Assembly: GCF_015477765.1 (NCBI RefSeq)
Contig: NZ_JADLQQ010000002.1
Location: 781,019-845,018 of the forward strand
DNA length: 64,000 nt
Direction: 5' to 3'
Source: Nocardia transvalensis
GTDB lineage: Bacteria > Actinomycetota > Actinomycetes > Mycobacteriales > Mycobacteriaceae
The position numbers and the translations under genes are program-made. The stretch's first letter is position 1; every line of letters begins with the position of its first letter. The notes under the pieces were generated by a model. The model had not been told where the DNA came from. It did not search any database and was given only the letters and a program-made list of their open reading frames with translations. Positions 51,056 to 60,355 of the stretch are shown piece after piece.

Positions 51056-52134
51056 TCAGGCCGGTCGCGCTGGAGTCAGTAGTCGCCCCGATTGCCCTCC
51101 CGGGCTTGCCGTTTCACGATTGCGCTGGTCGGCCAGCATGGCTGTGTAGACCACGTTCGACAGTCGCCGTTTCAACGCCCGCATCGCTTCCATCGATGTC
51201 TTGCCCGCGGCTTTGTTGCCGTCGTAATAGACGCGGCCGGCGGTGGGATTGCGTAGTTGGACAATCGCCATGGTGTGCAGGACTCGGTTGATCTTCCGGT
51301 TCCCGGCGCGGGAGAGCCGGTGTCGTTTCTGCTCACCGGAAGACGCGTCGATCGGTGCGGTGCCGTTCCAGGACGCGAACCGGCCCCGATCGGAAAACCG
51401 GTGAATATCGGCGACATCGGCCAGCAGTCGCGCCGCGCCGGCCGGTCCGATGCCGTTCAGCTCGATCAAGAGCGGGCCGCGCGCGCCGACCAGCTCGCGC
51501 AGCTCTTTGTCCGCGGCCTTGATCTTGCGGTCGATCCGTTCCAGATCCTCGATCGACTCCACCGCGAGACGACGGCGGATCTTGCCGGCGGGGTCCCGCG
51601 GCTTCACGATGGCGATCAGTTTCCGGGCTTGGGTCGCCGACAGGAACTTCTTCGCACCGCCGGGCAGCAATTCCAGCAGCAGCCGATGCAGCCGGTTGAC
51701 GATATCGGTGCGGGCCCGGCCGAGCTCATCACGGCGGTCGGCGAGCATGCCGAGTGCGATCAGTTCCGGATCGGCGTGCACCCGGCGCAGATTCGGCGAT
51801 CGCAGTGCCGCCAACGCGACCGAGTGCGCGTCGACCGGGTCGGTTTGCGGCCGTTGCCGGTGGCGAACACCCGCACCTGCGCCGACAGTTTCGCCGGGAC
51901 ATCGACCACGGTCTCACCGTCGTGCACCAAGCGGTGAGCCAAATGACGGCCGATACCATTGCAGCCCTCGATCGCCCAGATGCGGTCACCCAATCGCCGT
52001 GCCATGGTGAGCATTTCGGTATACCTCGCGGCGTCGGTGCGGTACTGGCCGGTGCGCAGCACCTTCCCGGTGCCGTCGATGGCCTCGATCGTGGCCGAGC
52101 GTTTGTGCGGGTCCATTCCGATGATGACCGTCAC
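51056..52134 (-). pseudogene. IS110-family transposase, single-base frameshift
   Basis: Two minus-strand frames join into one IS110 transposase of ~359 residues. The N-terminal DEDD RuvC-like domain has IIGMDPHKRSATIEAID, IWAIEGCNGIG and, in the second frame, TDPVDAHSVALAAL. The C-terminal Tnp_IS116/IS110/IS902 domain has LNGIGPAGAARLLADVADI, FASWNGTAPIDASSGEQKRH and a serine region. The frames switch at an AAA triplet (51844-51846); one additional A would restore continuity through the DxxD motif. The GTG at 52134 with GGAAGGA upstream is the likely start. As read, the enzyme is inactive. Confidence 0.85.
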
Positions 52135-52230
52135 CAGCACATTCCTTCCCGATTCGACATCGATGGTGTCGTGCGGGAAGGCACCGCTACTTCGAGCTGG
52201 GCAGACCCTCTTCAGCCATTCCCGGCACGA

Positions 52231-52310
52231 TGCCCGGTGAGAGGCAAGCCATTTGAGAGCCACACCAATACCGACGGTGGGCAGCCGCTGCGAGAGCATC
52301 TCACCGGGCA
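52231..52310 (-). ncRNA. candidate IS110 bridge-RNA region
   Basis: Upstream of the transposase start on its own strand, a perfect 12-bp inverted repeat TGCCCGGTGAGA (52231-52242) / TCTCACCGGGCA (52299-52310) encloses 56 nt. IS110-group elements encode a structured bridge RNA in the non-coding end next to the transposase gene, and this is the only strongly structured segment there. RNA identity is inference. Confidence 0.45.
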
Positions 52311-52389
52311 CCTGGACCAGATCCTGGCCGGGAACCGGTCCTGCCTCAAGTCTTAAGTAGCCGCTGCGTGGGCGGTCTGTGTAGCGAGA

Positions 52390-52617
52390 TCAACTGCGGC
52401 GCATAACGTCCTCTCCTGAGTCAAGATTTGTGGCAGGGCGGGGCAAGCGACCTGCATCTTCTGCCTGACAGGCCGACTTGCTTTCGTGGGCTTCGCCGGT
52501 CGCGATGATCTCACCGTTTCCAGCCTTCATCCGGAACCGGTACTTGCCAGCCTTGTCCTTGTACGACCGATGGCGCAGACGCCCTACAGCACGCATGAAC
52601 GCAGGTAGCCGACACAT
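52390..52617 (-). pseudogene. DUF1508 (YegP-like) remnant
   Basis: A 75-residue frame whose middle reads YKDKAGKYRFRMKAGNGEII and ATGEAHESKSACQ, a clear DUF1508 unit (small beta-rich domain found alone or in tandem). The N-terminal part is not family-like, and after the unit the sequence becomes unrelated. It therefore looks like a decayed or interrupted copy next to the IS110 element. The following ~280 bp up to the hemopexin-like gene hold no gene. Confidence 0.6.
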
Positions 52618-52898
52618 TCATAGCTACCTGCGTTCGAGTTGTGCAAGGCGGGATGAGAAGGCCGTCCTGATCCCTGAGTCCTGGCGCCGTCTCTACTTTT
52701 GCGGCTCGTTGGTTTGCTGGCTGTTGATCTGATCCGATACCGGCATGGCCTGCGTGGTCAACCGGTCGACCGACGACGGTAACGGCTGGGTCGTGCAAGC
52801 CGTGCCTCGCGCGGAGCCCGAGGGCTCCGCCCCACCTGCAACGTCATCGCCTACGTCATATTCAGCCGCACGGCCTGGCACGTCTAGTGAATCGGCCG

Positions 52899-53573
52899 TC
52901 ACACCTCCTTCAGCGCGGTCCACTCGTCAGAGATCGGTCCGCTCTTCTTCACAATGTTCTTGCCACTCTCGTCGGTGGCGATTGCCTTGTCACCGCGGAA
53001 GAACCACCAGTTTCCCGTCGCGTCGAGGCACACCGCATCCACCCCGTACTCGTATCCGGTCCCGCTTAGCGCAGGCCAAGCATCAGGGGCTGCAATCTCT
53101 CCAGGGCCTACGAGCGTGTTGCGTCCTGAAACGTCTGTCGAAACCGCTTTATCTCCATGGAAGAACCACCAAGCGGGATGGTTACTTCGCGCGACGGCAT
53201 TCACGCCGTACATGAACTCCAAGTTCTCCAACGCGGGCCAGCCGTCCACCTTGAAAATAGCCCCGGGTCCGTGAAAAATTTCTTTCCCGTCGTAATTGGT
53301 GCCCAACACCTTGCCTCCCTTGAAGAACCACCAAGTATCAGCATCTCCAAGAGCCACTGTATCGAGATTACTTGAGAAGGCAGGATACCCCGCCAGTGTT
53401 GGCCACTGAGATTCTATTGGATCGGGGCCCACGCAGATACTCTTTCCATCTGGTTCTGTCGCCACCGCATGGCCTTCTTTGAAGAACCACCATGACCCGT
53501 TCCGGGTGCTACATACGGCGGCATCTACGCCGTACTCGAACCCGTGCCTGTCACTCTCTGGCCTGTGAGCCAT
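52899..53573 (-). CDS. hemopexin-like repeat protein
   Basis: A 224-residue protein made of four ~54-residue repeats. Each has a Y-G-V-(D/N)-A strand, a WWFF strand (starting at residues 28, 81, 135 and 189), a (K/R)-G-x-K-(A/V) turn, and a GP...WP-x-L closing segment, the pattern of a four-bladed hemopexin/matrixin propeller. There is no signal peptide. Hemopexin-like propellers bind metals, haem or protein partners; the ligand here is unknown. AAGGAGTGGGAG precedes the ATG at 53573. Such genes are sparse in bacteria, and its location in a decayed zone suggests horizontal acquisition. Confidence 0.8.
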   Translation of the reverse strand: MAHRPESDRHGFEYGVDAAVCSTRNGSWWFFKEGHAVATEPDGKSICVGPDPIESQWPTLAGYPAFSSNLDTVALGDADTWWFFKGGKVLGTNYDGKEIFHGPGAIFKVDGWPALENLEFMYGVNAVARSNHPAWWFFHGDKAVSTDVSGRNTLVGPGEIAAPDAWPALSGTGYEYGVDAVCLDATGNWWFFRGDKAIATDESGKNIVKKSGPISDEWTALKEV

Positions 53574-54632
53574 CGGACTCCCACTCCTTCCGTCTAGTGA
53601 ACGCGTAATCGAGGCATTTGCCCGGACACCGAATCTGGACTGTGTCACCTCCGTCCACATTTGCTCGGACTCTTGCTATTTCTGCGTGGTCTGGTGGTTT
53701 GGACTGTTCGTGAGCAACGTCTTGGACGGCGCGCCGAACTCGCCGTGCCGCTTGGCCGGTGACACCGCCCGGCGTTCTCACGCCGAAAGAACTTCAGTGC
53801 CGATCCGCCCGCCCGCAGCAGCCCGGTCTCCCGGAATCCCGACGGCTGTCGGCCCGCGTCGGAGCCGTATGCGGCTGCGGCGTCCTCGTCACTGTGTCAA
53901 CGTTTGTCGCGGTACCGGCCACGCGATTGATGACATTGCGTTGTCGGCCTCGCTGCCGACAGGCAGGTAACGCAAGGGGAAGCGCCGAGCTGCATCGACG
54001 ACATCGTTGTGGGTCGACGTAGTTCGACCTGGATGCATCCCAAACGTGTTGATACCCAACGATCTTGGGTGCAAAACCGAATTGGCGGAGCGTTCCAAAT
54101 CGGTCCGACAGACCGTTCCAAACCCGTCCGGCAGAGTGTGTCCACTGTTCGTCACTCCGGGACTCGCCGTAGCTCGTCACCGACGGCCCGCCCAAGTGGT
54201 GGGGGGCGGCAGTACCACGTCGAGGTCGTCACCGCAGCGAGAGCTGCACTGCGTTGCCCTCGACGCGCGCCATTCGGCAGTAGCGGACGTTCCCGAGATC
54301 GACCGGCGGCCAACGACTACGCCTCGCTCAAACGACCGGAATGCGGCATGAGAGCGCACTTGCCCTGGTTATGGCCGGAGTATGTTCCATCGGTTCTGGC
54401 AAGACGATCTCGGCGCCCAACCTCCTCGCCACGTCCGATGTGAGGGCCAGTCGACTGCCCGGCTGGGCGCGGCCAGACTGTCCCGTTGTCGCCCGCGTGC
54501 TCCAGCCTGAACGCCGCCCGAATTGTTGGCTCGCTCACGGCTGGTTGACCTCGAGTGTGGTTGAGGTATGAGGCTCGGGAACGGCGGTTTGGTGCCGCCT
54601 GGTTGGTTCCGCGCTGACAGGAAGGTTGAGAC
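53574..54632. other. 1-kb region without a recognised gene
   Basis: Several overlapping short frames exist on both strands, but none has domain features or consistent codon bias. A 23-nt direct repeat lies at 54091-54136. The region may be the remains of degraded genes between the hemopexin-like gene and the NmrA-type gene. Confidence 0.4.
54091..54136. repeat. 23-nt direct repeat, two adjacent copies
   Basis: Two adjacent 23-mers, both beginning CGTTCCAAA and containing GTCCG, at 54091-54113 and 54114-54136, identical at 19 of 23 positions. No gene start is close, so its role is unclear. Confidence 0.6.
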
Positions 54633-55511
54633 ATGACGGTGTTGGTTACCGGGAGTACGGGTACGGTCGGGTCCGAGGTGGTCAGGCAGTTGGTTGTCCG
54701 GGGGGTGCCGGTGCGGGCGTTGACCCGGTCCCCGGAGAAGGCTTCCTTTCCGGCCGGGGTCACCCCTGTTGCGGGGGAGCTGAGCGACCCTGACGCGATG
54801 CGGACCGCGCTTGACGGGGTGACCGGTGTGTTTCTGCTGAGCGCGGTCGCCCCGGACGAGCTGACCGGCACGGTGAACACGCTCAGCCTCGCTCGTGAGG
54901 CCGGGGTGCGCAATGTTGTGTACCTGTCGGTGATCCACGCCGATCGTTTCACCGACCCGCCGCATTTCGCCGCGAAGGCCGCCGCGGAACGGATGATCGC
55001 CGAGTTCGGCCTGCCGGCGACGATTTTGCGGCCGGGCTATTACATGCAAAACGACATCGTCGGTACGCATCGCCGCGCCCTAGACGAGGGCATCTATGCC
55101 CCACCGGTGGGCAACCAGGCGGTGCTGGCGACCGACACTCGCGATCTTGCCGAGGTCGCCGCGTTGTCGCTGCTGCGCCGAGAACACGCCCGTGAGGCGT
55201 TGCCGCCGGAGACAATCGACGTCGTAGCACCCGAGGTCCTCACCGGCACAGCGATCGCCGCGCTCTGGAGCGAAGTACTGGGCCGGTCGATTGCCTACGC
55301 CGGCGACGACCTGGATGTCTACGGACAGCAGGTGCGCGAGGTCATGCCCGGCTGGATGATCTACGACATGCTCCGGATGCTGCGCCGGTTCCAGACCGAC
55401 GGTATGCGCGCCGCCCCCGGCACCGACGAGCGCCTGCGCGAGCTGCTGGGACGGCCGATGCGTTCCTACCACGACTTCGCCCGCGACACGGCAGTGGCCT
55501 GGACCAACTGA
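54633..55511 (+). CDS. NmrA-like NAD(P)-binding atypical SDR
   Basis: A 292-residue Rossmann-fold protein. The nucleotide-binding loop is VLVTGSTGTVGSEVVRQL, followed by RALTRSPEKA, which suits NADP, and ALDGVTGVFLLSA. The typical NmrA/NAD(P)H-azoreductase pattern FAAKAAAERMIAEFGLPATILRPGYYMQN lacks a clear catalytic Tyr-x3-Lys, so it may be a redox sensor or a reductase of quinone-like compounds. AGGAAGG lies about 8 bases before the ATG. It is followed closely by an SDR stump in the same direction. Confidence 0.88.
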   Translation: MTVLVTGSTGTVGSEVVRQLVVRGVPVRALTRSPEKASFPAGVTPVAGELSDPDAMRTALDGVTGVFLLSAVAPDELTGTVNTLSLAREAGVRNVVYLSVIHADRFTDPPHFAAKAAAERMIAEFGLPATILRPGYYMQNDIVGTHRRALDEGIYAPPVGNQAVLATDTRDLAEVAALSLLRREHAREALPPETIDVVAPEVLTGTAIAALWSEVLGRSIAYAGDDLDVYGQQVREVMPGWMIYDMLRMLRRFQTDGMRAAPGTDERLRELLGRPMRSYHDFARDTAVAWTN

Positions 55512-55552
55512 CCAGCCCGTACCCGAGCCACTTCCGCAGGAAAGGAGCGTGC

Positions 55553-55816
55553 ATGGCCACTGTCGCGATCATCGGCGTTTCCCGCGGTCTCGGTCGGGGA
55601 TTGGTCGTAGAACACCTGCGCCGCGGCTGGGATGTCATCGGCACCGTCCGCAGACCCTCGGATCAGGACGACATGACCGAGGGATTGACGACCGAACTGC
55701 TCGATGTCACCGACCAGGCGGGAATCGACGTGCTTCGGCAGCGACTCCCACGCCCGATCGAACGGCTGTTCGTGGTGGCTGGCGTGACCGGCCCCACGAC
55801 AGGACGGCGGCCGTGA
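55553..55816 (+). pseudogene. short-chain dehydrogenase, 3'-truncated
   Basis: From an ATG at 55553 with AAAGGAG upstream, about 80 residues match an SDR N-terminus (VAIIGVSRGLGRGLVVEHLRR, ELLDVTDQAG, RLFVVAGVTGP, where NAG-like active-site context would follow). The catalytic Ser and Tyr-x3-Lys are absent because the frame ends at 55816, where a hydrolase stump on the other strand begins. It probably formed an operon with the NmrA-type gene before truncation. Confidence 0.75.
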
Positions 55817-56195
55817 TGCGCGGCTCGACCACCGCGAGCCGGGTGCCGATGGAGATCACCCCGCCTGAATACCCCGACCGGGCCGCCGATCTCGGGCAGC
55901 GAAAGGAGGGCGTCTAGGGCGACCCGCCATTCCGGGACCGCCTTGTCGACCAGCGGGAGGACGAGCCGGTCGAGGATCTCGGGGAGCTCGATGGTGGCCG
56001 TGGCGTAGCCCTCCGCCGCGGAGTGCCGGGCCCGGGCCACCAGTCGGGGGTACATCTTGTGCAGTCCGCCGGAGTGGCCGAGCAGGATCAGCGGCACCGG
56101 TGTGGATGCGGATGCGGTGTCCACAGGATGCCGGGGATCGCGCCGAGGGTGAATTTGCGCTCGAGGATGTCGTCGTCGAGCGCTGTTCGGAAATG
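55800..56195 (-). pseudogene. alpha/beta hydrolase fragment with frameshifts
   Basis: Read leftward, three frames join into part of an alpha/beta hydrolase: FRTALDDDILERKFTLGAIP and GILWTP; after a shift near 56110, TPVPLILLGHSGGLHKMYPR and VPEWRVALDALLSLPEIGGP; after another shift near 55855, GGVISIGTRLAVVEPRI. The GHSGG segment is an early strand-loop motif. The GYSGG-like nucleophile elbow falls at the second shift and the C-terminal third is missing. It meets the SDR stump tail to tail at about 55800. Confidence 0.7.
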
Positions 56196-56470
56196 AATTG
56201 CACGATAGTGCCTTTCGGGGGTGCCGTCCCGGGCCGCGGTCGCCCATCACTCCCACGGAGACCTCAACGCGCCAACTACACCTGGACAATGCCACTCACG
56301 CGCCAACTGCCTCATTAATGGCTCCTTTCGCCGATGAGGGTCGAGTGCGTAGGACCTACTGGCTGGAGTCGTGAGGTGCCGCGCGACCGACTCCACCTCG
56401 GCGCCGGTTTGTCGAATGGGCCGGTGTGCCTCATTCCCGCGCGCGAGAAGGGACTTGCCGTGTGCTCGAG

Positions 56471-57181
56471 TCATGTGGTCGTGAGTGGGCCGTGTTTGTC
56501 GAGGTGAAAATGTGTGTACATAGTGACGGCCAGGCAGACTATGGCGGCGGTGATGAGCATGGTCCCGCCGGCGACGATTGTGGCGAGTGCACCGCCGAGT
56601 AGCGCGCCTAGGCAGAACGCGGTGTAGAGCAGGAAATAGCCGAGCCAGTCGGTGCAGGTGCCGCCGCTGATGTGGCGTTCGATGCCTTGGCCCAGCTTGA
56701 CCAGTGTTCCGGTGACGTAGCTCAACGGCACCGACACCTCGCCGTCCTTCACGAACGTGGTGTTCAGGGCGCCGATACCGAACGCGACGACCAGGATGGG
56801 CAGAAGGTCGACCTGGGCCGATTCCGTTGCCTGGCTGAAGATTGTGTCAACGACCGACGCGACGACGAGGCTGGCAGTGGTGAGGATGGTTGGTCCGTGC
56901 AGGTGACGAGACCAGAGGTGCCTGCGGCACAAGGACGCAACCACAACACCGGAGAGGAAGGACATCAGCAACAGTGCCGCTGGGACGAAAACCTCGGTTT
57001 TGTCGCGAAAGGTTCCGAGGATTGCTCGTTCGGTATTACCGGTCATGAAGGTGACGAAGTAGCCGGCCGTGTGCATGAACGCAGCGGCTCCGATGAGACC
57101 CGACAGCCCCGCGAGGACCCATGACAGCCTGGCTTCGTTGTCGAAAAGTGTTCTGACACTGCTCTCCTCGGACTCCTCCAT
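56471..57181 (-). CDS. DUF1275 (YoaK-type) membrane protein
   Basis: A 236-residue protein with six predicted transmembrane segments. Family marks are LSGLIGAAAFMHTAGYFVTFMTGNTER, FGIGALNTTFVKDGEVSVPLSYVTGTLVKLGQGI, and a final ALATIVAGGTMLITAAIVCLAVTMY helix. YoaK/DUF1275 proteins are inner-membrane proteins of unclear function, possibly transporters. The ATG at 57181 follows AAGGAGCCGACCT. It stands alone, divergent from the DUF1206 gene. Confidence 0.88.
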   Translation of the reverse strand: MEESEESSVRTLFDNEARLSWVLAGLSGLIGAAAFMHTAGYFVTFMTGNTERAILGTFRDKTEVFVPAALLLMSFLSGVVVASLCRRHLWSRHLHGPTILTTASLVVASVVDTIFSQATESAQVDLLPILVVAFGIGALNTTFVKDGEVSVPLSYVTGTLVKLGQGIERHISGGTCTDWLGYFLLYTAFCLGALLGGALATIVAGGTMLITAAIVCLAVTMYTHFHLDKHGPLTTT

Positions 57182-57461
57182 AGGTCGGCTCCTTCGAAGG
57201 TTGTGTGGTGTAGTAGCGAGGCCCGCTCTGTCTGAGAATGCCCCTTTGCCAGGCAGGGCTGTGTGTTGTCCGGTGAATTGAAATCGCTTCTCGCTACTCG
57301 AAATTTTATTCGATCAGTCGACAGTTCGGCATCGTCGTTGCTGCCGGATACTCCACAGCGGCGCTGGTGTTTCGATATGCCGTGGCGGGGTATCTGCTGG
57401 ATGTTTCGTTCGATGTGGAACGTCGATGCCCGCACGACACTACCCGTATGGAGAAGGCGCC

Positions 57462-58301
57462 GTGGCCGACAGCTACCCTTCCAGGGCACCCTATGACAAC
57501 TCGTCCTCCATCGCGGGTCGGTTCGCCCAGAACAGCATCTTCGAGCGATGTGCCCGCGCGGGTTTCGTCGTGAGTGGCATCGTCCACTTGATCATCGGCT
57601 ACATCGCCATCCGGATCGCTCTCGGTGGTGCAGGCGGCACCGCGGATCAATCCGGTGCCATGAGTGAACTGGCCAGCAAGCCCGGCGGCATCGGCGCACT
57701 ATGGGTGGGCGTGGTCGGGTTCGTGCTGATGGCACTGTGGCGGCTCGCCGAAGCGGCACTGGGCAGTTCGTCCAAACCTGACGCAGACAGCAACAAGTCC
57801 GAAGCGATCAATCGCGTCAAGGCATTCTCCCTGGCGGTGGTCTATTTCGTGTTCGCCTTCTCCGCGTTCGGATTCGCCCGCGGCAGCGGCAGATCCAGCG
57901 GCGACGAGAGTACGAGGCTCTCCGCACGGTTGATGCAATCCACCGCAGGCACGATCGCCCTCGCCGCGGCCGGGGTGATCATCATCGCGATCGGCGGCTA
58001 CCACGTGTACAAGGGGGGCAGCCGGAACTTCCTCGACGACCTCGAGGGCAGCACCAGCAACCTCGTGCGGCGGCTGGGCACGATCGGATACATCGCGAAG
58101 GGACTGGCTATTGCCGCGGTCGGGTTGCTGGTGATCCTCGCCGCGAGCCAATCCGAGCCGGACAGGGCTGCCGGACTCGATGGCGTATTGAAAACCCTCG
58201 GGGCGCAACCATATGGCATGGCCCTGCTGGTCGTGGCCGGACTGGGCATCATCACCTACGGCCTCTACAGTTTCGCTATGGCCCGATACGCCAAGATGTA
58301 G
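57462..58301 (+). CDS. DUF1206 membrane protein
   Basis: A 279-residue protein built of three tandem ~70-residue DUF1206 units, each with two helices and a shared R/K-x-G(F/Y) entry: GFVVSGIVHLIIGYIAIRIAL, INRVKAFSLAVVYFVFAFSAFGFA, and IGYIAKGLAIAAVGLLVILAA. The family is actinobacterial and of unknown function, often near stress genes. The GTG at 57462 follows GGAGAAGG; an ATG at 57426 is possible. Confidence 0.88.
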   Translation: MADSYPSRAPYDNSSSIAGRFAQNSIFERCARAGFVVSGIVHLIIGYIAIRIALGGAGGTADQSGAMSELASKPGGIGALWVGVVGFVLMALWRLAEAALGSSSKPDADSNKSEAINRVKAFSLAVVYFVFAFSAFGFARGSGRSSGDESTRLSARLMQSTAGTIALAAAGVIIIAIGGYHVYKGGSRNFLDDLEGSTSNLVRRLGTIGYIAKGLAIAAVGLLVILAASQSEPDRAAGLDGVLKTLGAQPYGMALLVVAGLGIITYGLYSFAMARYAKM

Positions 58302-58392
58302 TCGGGCGCAGCTCAGAACAGCAGCCCCGGGAGGCTGGTGTTCGGGGGAGGCCGAGGGGGTCCAGGACCACGGTCTCGCGGCAGTTGCGTGG

Positions 58393-58653
58393 TCAGCCGG
58401 CGGCGGCTCCGCCTTCGGAGTCCCACGTGTGTTGCGCGGCTTTGCTTTCGGCGTGGTCGCGATGTGCTCGTGCGGTGATCGTGAGCAGTTCGGTGACTGT
58501 GGAAGGATTCGCGGAGCGGGCCGTGGCGTTCATGGTTGCGTGCGCGACATCCGGGGTGGTGTCCGGTGGGACGACGAGCAGCGCGATTCGGTCCCCGCTG
58601 ACACCGAGGACATCGAGAGTGTGTGCCGGTTCGAGTCGGTATCCGTCGAATCG
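58393..58653 (-). pseudogene. DUF5994 family, truncated inverted copy
   Basis: About 86 residues closely matching the C-terminal half of the complete gene at 62297-62818 (RFDGYRLEPAHTLDVLGVSG, DRIALLVVPPDTTPDV, ATMNATARSANPST, ESKAAQHTWDSEGGAA). The nucleotide match is also high and continues a little past the stop. The N-terminal half is absent and replaced by unrelated sequence, so it is a partial duplicate in opposite orientation about 4 kb away. Confidence 0.8.
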
Positions 58654-58786
58654 GACGCTTCGAAATCCCACCCCTGCGCCCACCAAGGCAACATTATGCC
58701 GCCGGTTCCTCGCCCCCGGGTTCGCGGCGTAGAACTGGCGCACCATCTGCCGGTATCGATGGCGGCCTGAAGCCGCGGGATCTCCG

Positions 58787-58930
58787 TCAGCGTATTTTCT
58801 CGGGGATCGTATCGAGGGCGTGCAGCACCTGTACTGCGAGCTCGGTTGCGGCGTTGTCGTCGAGCTGGGAGTATTTCCGCACGACATCGCGAACGCGAGT
58901 CACTCGACGTTCGTAGGGCGTGGTTGCCAT
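58787..58930 (-). CDS. very small conserved-looking helical protein
   Basis: A 47-residue protein: MATTPYERRVTRVRDVVRKY, then a second amphipathic helix LDDNAATELAVQVLHALDTI. An A-rich leader with AGAAAGC precedes the ATG. The family is not recognised. It follows the 54-residue Cys-rich gene by 11 bp, so it is probably in the same operon. Confidence 0.55.
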   Translation of the reverse strand: MATTPYERRVTRVRDVVRKYSQLDDNAATELAVQVLHALDTIPEKIR

Positions 58931-58941
58931 TTTTTTGCTTT

Positions 58942-59106
58942 CTATCGGTAGTAGGTCTTCTCGTGATCGGCCGGGCAGGTGCAGGCGCATTTTCGATCCA
59001 GCCCGCGCGTTGTGGTCGCGGAGCAGTACCTGATTCCTATCCGGTCGTGGGCTTCCCACGTGTGGGGGCATGCCGCACAAGAGAATTCGAGCGGTGCGGC
59101 GGGCAT
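58942..59106 (-). CDS. small Cys-rich, probably zinc-binding protein
   Basis: A 54-residue protein with seven Cys/His ligands in a ribbon-like arrangement: FSCAACPHTWEAHDR, then GIRYCSATTTRGLDRKCACTC and a final CPADHE. It probably binds zinc structurally, possibly as a tiny nucleic-acid- or protein-binding factor. AAAGGCG precedes the ATG at 59106. A GTAGGTCTACA palindromic site lies 44-54 bp upstream and is shared with the promoter region at 60.8 kb. Confidence 0.6.
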   Translation of the reverse strand: MPAAPLEFSCAACPHTWEAHDRIGIRYCSATTTRGLDRKCACTCPADHEKTYYR

Positions 59107-59186
59107 GGTGATGACGCCTTTGTCGGAAGTCAATTGCCTGACCCCTTCCGTAGGTCTACACCGTGGACATACGATGATGACAATTT

Positions 59187-59384
59187 CTACGCTACACCTT
59201 TCGCGCTCTTCAGGAGCGTGCCATCGGAAAGCGGGATCTCTGTCTCCTCGGGTCGTCGCGTGCACCAGCGGGCGAACCTCATTGCCCGCTGTCCAGGCCG
59301 AGCGCTCTCGTGCTGGCGATCGAGCTTGGTCGCCCGTTTGTCGCGCTCGGAGGTGCTGATCAGCCATGCCGCAATCTCACCCAT
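59187..59384 (-). CDS. small basic hypothetical protein
   Basis: A 65-residue frame with GGAGGTC next to its ATG and a 25-bp overlap with the end of the DUF998 gene. It has a basic centre (RATKLDRQHESARPGQRAMR) and no recognised family. It is listed because of position and ribosome-binding site; it could be spurious. Confidence 0.4.
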   Translation of the reverse strand: MGEIAAWLISTSERDKRATKLDRQHESARPGQRAMRFARWCTRRPEETEIPLSDGTLLKSAKGVA

Positions 59385-60217
59385 GACCTCCGAGGAACCG
59401 GTCGATACGCCTCAGCTCGCAGGGGCGCGATCGCCCCGTTGCCGCGGTGGGCGACATCCGGCAATTCCGGCTGGCCCGAGCGCGTTCGGGGCCGCCGCGG
59501 TAGTGCGTTGCGGAGGGGTGTGAGCACGATGACGGCGCCGGTGACGGCCATCCAGGTCGGTAGCGGGTAGAAGACGAGTCGTTCGCTGATGCCGACTTGC
59601 AGGCCGATCGTGAGCAGGACTGTGCCGGTGAGTCCGGTGGAAGCGCACAAGGCCGACCATATCGCCGCGAGGCGGCGTTGTTTCCACAGCCAGATCGCCA
59701 GCAGGATCAGCACGATGTGCCGGGATACGAACGCCGGCATGACGGCTAGGCCGTGGATGATGATGCCGTCGTTGGAGGGGAACACCCCGGTGGCGGCGGT
59801 ACTCGCGCCGATGACGACCGCGAGTGCCACGATCGACCATTGGCGGCGTCCGTGGGGGATGTAGTCGCGGAATCCGATGGCGCCGATGATGGTGAGCAGG
59901 CCGAGCGCGACGAATGCCGCGTTCATGAGCAGGTGCAGTGGTGAGCACATGTTCGGGGTGCATGCGGTGATGCCGAGGTCGCTGATGGTGTCGTGGCGGA
60001 AGCTGTAGTCGGTCTTCCAGGCGATCGCGGTCACGATCTCGATGACCAGGTACGCGAATACCAGTGTCCAGGCGATTCCGGCGATGATGTGGCGGAGTGG
60101 TCGAGACTTCATCCACGCGGTCTCACCGGTTCCCGATCGGTGGGTATCTGGGGGCGGTGGACCCGAGGCTGTGGCTCCCGGCGCGGCCTGGTCGACGGTG
60201 TGATCGAAGATGCTCAC
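59360..60217 (-). CDS. DUF998 membrane protein
   Basis: A 285-residue protein with about six transmembrane helices. DUF998 features are FRHDTISDLGITACTPNMCSPLHLLMNAAFVALGLL, GVFPSNDGIIIHGLAVMPAFVSRHI and an LAVVIGASTAATG helix. The cysteines in TACTPNMC may be functional. The family is widespread in actinobacteria with unknown role. The start is a GTG at 60217; an ATG at 60112 would remove a 35-residue disordered leader and is a good alternative. Confidence 0.85.
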   Translation of the reverse strand: MSIFDHTVDQAAPGATASGPPPPDTHRSGTGETAWMKSRPLRHIIAGIAWTLVFAYLVIEIVTAIAWKTDYSFRHDTISDLGITACTPNMCSPLHLLMNAAFVALGLLTIIGAIGFRDYIPHGRRQWSIVALAVVIGASTAATGVFPSNDGIIIHGLAVMPAFVSRHIVLILLAIWLWKQRRLAAIWSALCASTGLTGTVLLTIGLQVGISERLVFYPLPTWMAVTGAVIVLTPLRNALPRRPRTRSGQPELPDVAHRGNGAIAPLRAEAYRPVPRRSWVRLRHG

Positions 60218-60355
60218 GAGGGCGCCGTTTCGTGGTTGTTGCCGATGGGGTGCGCGACCGCGCTATCGGCATCGTTGATCTGGGTCGGCGGGGCGGTCAC
60301 GGTGGTTGCTGCTGAGCCGCTCCGCGGTGGCAGAGTTGGGTTTCGGGCCCGGGGG

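Noticed and set aside
53794..54195. Overlapping minus-strand frames of 82-133 codons
   Set aside because: Three phases are open at once over a repeat-bearing stretch; none has protein-like composition or a start signal.
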